A stretch of DNA of 53,984 nucleotides. Origin: Thermoleophilia bacterium UBA6103 (GTDB taxonomy: Bacteria; Actinomycetota; Thermoleophilia; UBA2241). A program made the translations under genes and the position numbers. Positions within the stretch are counted from its first letter, which is position 1. The number at the start of each line of letters is the position of its first letter. Under the pieces are notes generated by a model that made no database searches, had not been told where the DNA came from, and worked only from the letters and a program-made list of their open reading frames with translations. The stretch spans positions 74,455-128,438 of the forward strand of contig DIWP01000042.1 in NCBI GenBank assembly GCA_002423545.1, written 5' to 3'. Shown here one piece after another: positions 52,941 to 53,984 of the stretch.

Positions 52941-53791
52941 TGCGCGACGCCGACGGGCGGACCCTGTACTACGAGGGCACTGTCGAGGACATCAGCGCCG
53001 AGCACGCGGCTCGCGAGGAGGCGCGCCTGTCTGCCGAGCAGGCTCGTGCAGCCGAGGGCGAGGCCCGCCTGTCCGCCGAACAGGCCCGCGCGGCCGAGGA
53101 GCAGGCCCGTGCGGCCGAGGAGCAGGCCCGCGCGGCTGAGGGGGAGGCCCGGATGGCCGCCGCCGACGCGCACCGGGCGCAGGCGGAGGCGCAGGCGGCC
53201 GCCGAGCGCCTCCGGGAGGCGTTGGAGGGCACCGTCACCGCGATGGGCGCCCTCACCGAGATCCGCGACCCCCATACCGCCGGTCACGAACGCCGGGTCA
53301 CCATGCTGGCCGTGGCCATCGCGCGGCGTCTGGGCATGGGCGATGACAGCCTTACGGCGCTGCGTCTGGCCGGCCAGGTGCACGACATCGGCAAGATCAG
53401 CGTGCCGGCCGAGATCCTCAACAAGCCCGGTGCGCTGAGCGAGATGGAGTTCGAGCTGGTGAAGCAGCACCCCCGACTGGCGTACGCGATCCTCAACACC
53501 GTCAGCTTCGAGTGGCCGGTCGCCTTGATCGTGCTGCAGCATCACGAGCGCCGGGACGGCTCCGGCTACCCGCACGGCATCGCCGGCGACGAGATCCTGC
53601 CGGAGGCCCGCGTGCTGGCGGTCGCCGACGTGGTGGAGTCGATGGCCAGCCATCGGCCGTACCGGCCGGCGCTGGGCATGGATGCCGCGCTGGCCGAGAT
53701 CGAGTCCGGCCGCGGCACGCTCTACGACGCCGATGTGGTCGACGCGTGCCTGGCCGTGGTACGGAAGGACGGCTTTGAGCTGCCCGGTTGA
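52682..53791 (+). CDS. PAS-coiled coil-HD-GYP C-terminal part of the frameshifted gene
   Basis: This frame takes over directly after the shift: IFQDSVVGIW, then YGFDSPEQMLAEVEDV complete the third PAS domain. A coiled coil with repeated EQARAAE heptad-like units (about 53026-53150) follows. The HD-GYP domain has HDIGK, HHERRDGSGYP and VLAVADVVESMASHRPYRP. The frame is open upstream from 52502, but only from about 52667 is it homologous. GTG 52682 is the first plausible independent start and lacks a strong ribosome binding site. The HD-GYP part is complete, so a separately translated enzyme is possible. It is otherwise the 3' half of a pseudogene. Confidence 0.78.
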   Translation: MVGIWRTSPDGRYLAANPAVARIYGFDSPEQMLAEVEDVATEVYTSPEDRRTFMELIEREGQVRDYVLQNCRRDGSLVWLKENAQVMRDADGRTLYYEGTVEDISAEHAAREEARLSAEQARAAEGEARLSAEQARAAEEQARAAEEQARAAEGEARMAAADAHRAQAEAQAAAERLREALEGTVTAMGALTEIRDPHTAGHERRVTMLAVAIARRLGMGDDSLTALRLAGQVHDIGKISVPAEILNKPGALSEMEFELVKQHPRLAYAILNTVSFEWPVALIVLQHHERRDGSGYPHGIAGDEILPEARVLAVADVVESMASHRPYRPALGMDAALAEIESGRGTLYDADVVDACLAVVRKDGFELPG

Positions 53792-53959
53792 CCGGCGCCG
53801 CGCCGCGCCCGCGGGCCGGCCGCGCCCCGCCGGCCCGCCACGCCGCGCCCGCTGGCCTGCCACGCTTCGCCGACGCCTCGGGCCGTGTCCGAATGGGAGC
53901 GCGTCGCTCGGACCGTCTCGCGGAACGGGAACCATCGGTGAAGGTGTCGACCGTGGAGC

Positions 53960-53981
53960 GACTCTGGGATCCGTGGACACC
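53960..53981. repeat. Palindromic repeat element, copy 2 (left arm; rest outside window)
   Basis: These 22 bases match the arms of the element at 50329-50385 (core GACTCYGGGATYCGTGGACA). They lie 168 bases after the stop of the second HD-GYP gene. The window ends before the expected second arm. Confidence 0.6.
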
Positions 53982-53984
53982 CTG

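Noticed and set aside
1..53984. tRNA, rRNA, insertion sequence or prophage genes
   Set aside because: I looked for cloverleaf-like stretches, rRNA motifs, transposases and phage structural genes and saw none. The Xer fragment at the left edge fits a housekeeping recombinase.

Overview
The window is high-GC bacterial DNA, most probably from a deep-branching or environmental member of the Actinomycetota. This is inferred from a WhiG/FliA-type sigma factor between a Xer recombinase and rpsB, from GTG-rich starts with good Shine-Dalgarno sites, and from the gene order rpsB-tsf-pyrH-frr-uppS-cdsA-dxr-rseP-ispG. The exact class cannot be fixed from the sequence alone.

Bases 1-12,465 are a core block on the + strand. 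It runs from the 3' end of a XerC/XerD recombinase through the sigma factor, ribosomal protein S2, EF-Ts, UMP kinase, ribosome recycling factor, undecaprenyl-diphosphate synthase, CDP-diglyceride synthetase, DXP reductoisomerase, the site-2 protease RseP and IspG. Two guests interrupt it: a VapBC-like toxin-antitoxin pair on the opposite strand between dxr and rseP, and a sugar-nucleotide epimerase between rseP and ispG. Several core enzymes carry Ala/Gly-rich low-complexity insertions, and S2 has a tail of about 200 residues.

Bases 12,562-43,815 form a large exopolysaccharide or capsule locus. It holds a surface PIG-L-type deacetylase with three nearly identical 88-residue repeats, a Wzz/BY-kinase co-polymerase, an AlgD/Ugd-type dehydrogenase, two AsnB-type amidotransferases, a polysaccharide deacetylase, a FemAB-like acyltransferase, a Wzx flippase, a Wzy polymerase/ligase, two further epimerases, six clear and two tentative glycosyltransferases, an alpha/alpha-barrel-like protein and two paralogous secreted right-handed beta-helix proteins. 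Most genes lie on the - strand in tightly packed operons with 4-base overlaps. The set suggests a Wzx/Wzy-dependent polymer containing uronic acids that are probably amidated, then deacetylated and processed outside the cell. No initiating phosphoglycosyltransferase or exosortase is seen.

Bases 43,816-53,984 hold a gene-poor stretch, a PaaK/CapK-like adenylate-forming enzyme with a 27-base minisatellite, and two very large multidomain HD-GYP proteins (PocR-GAF-PAS-PAS-HD-GYP and GAF-PAS-PAS-GAF-PAS-HD-GYP) expected to degrade cyclic di-GMP. The second is split by an apparent one-base deletion. A repeated palindromic element follows both genes. A separate 65-base noncoding block occurs twice in the polysaccharide locus, in the same orientation relative to the downstream gene, and is the best candidate for an undescribed regulatory RNA or control site.
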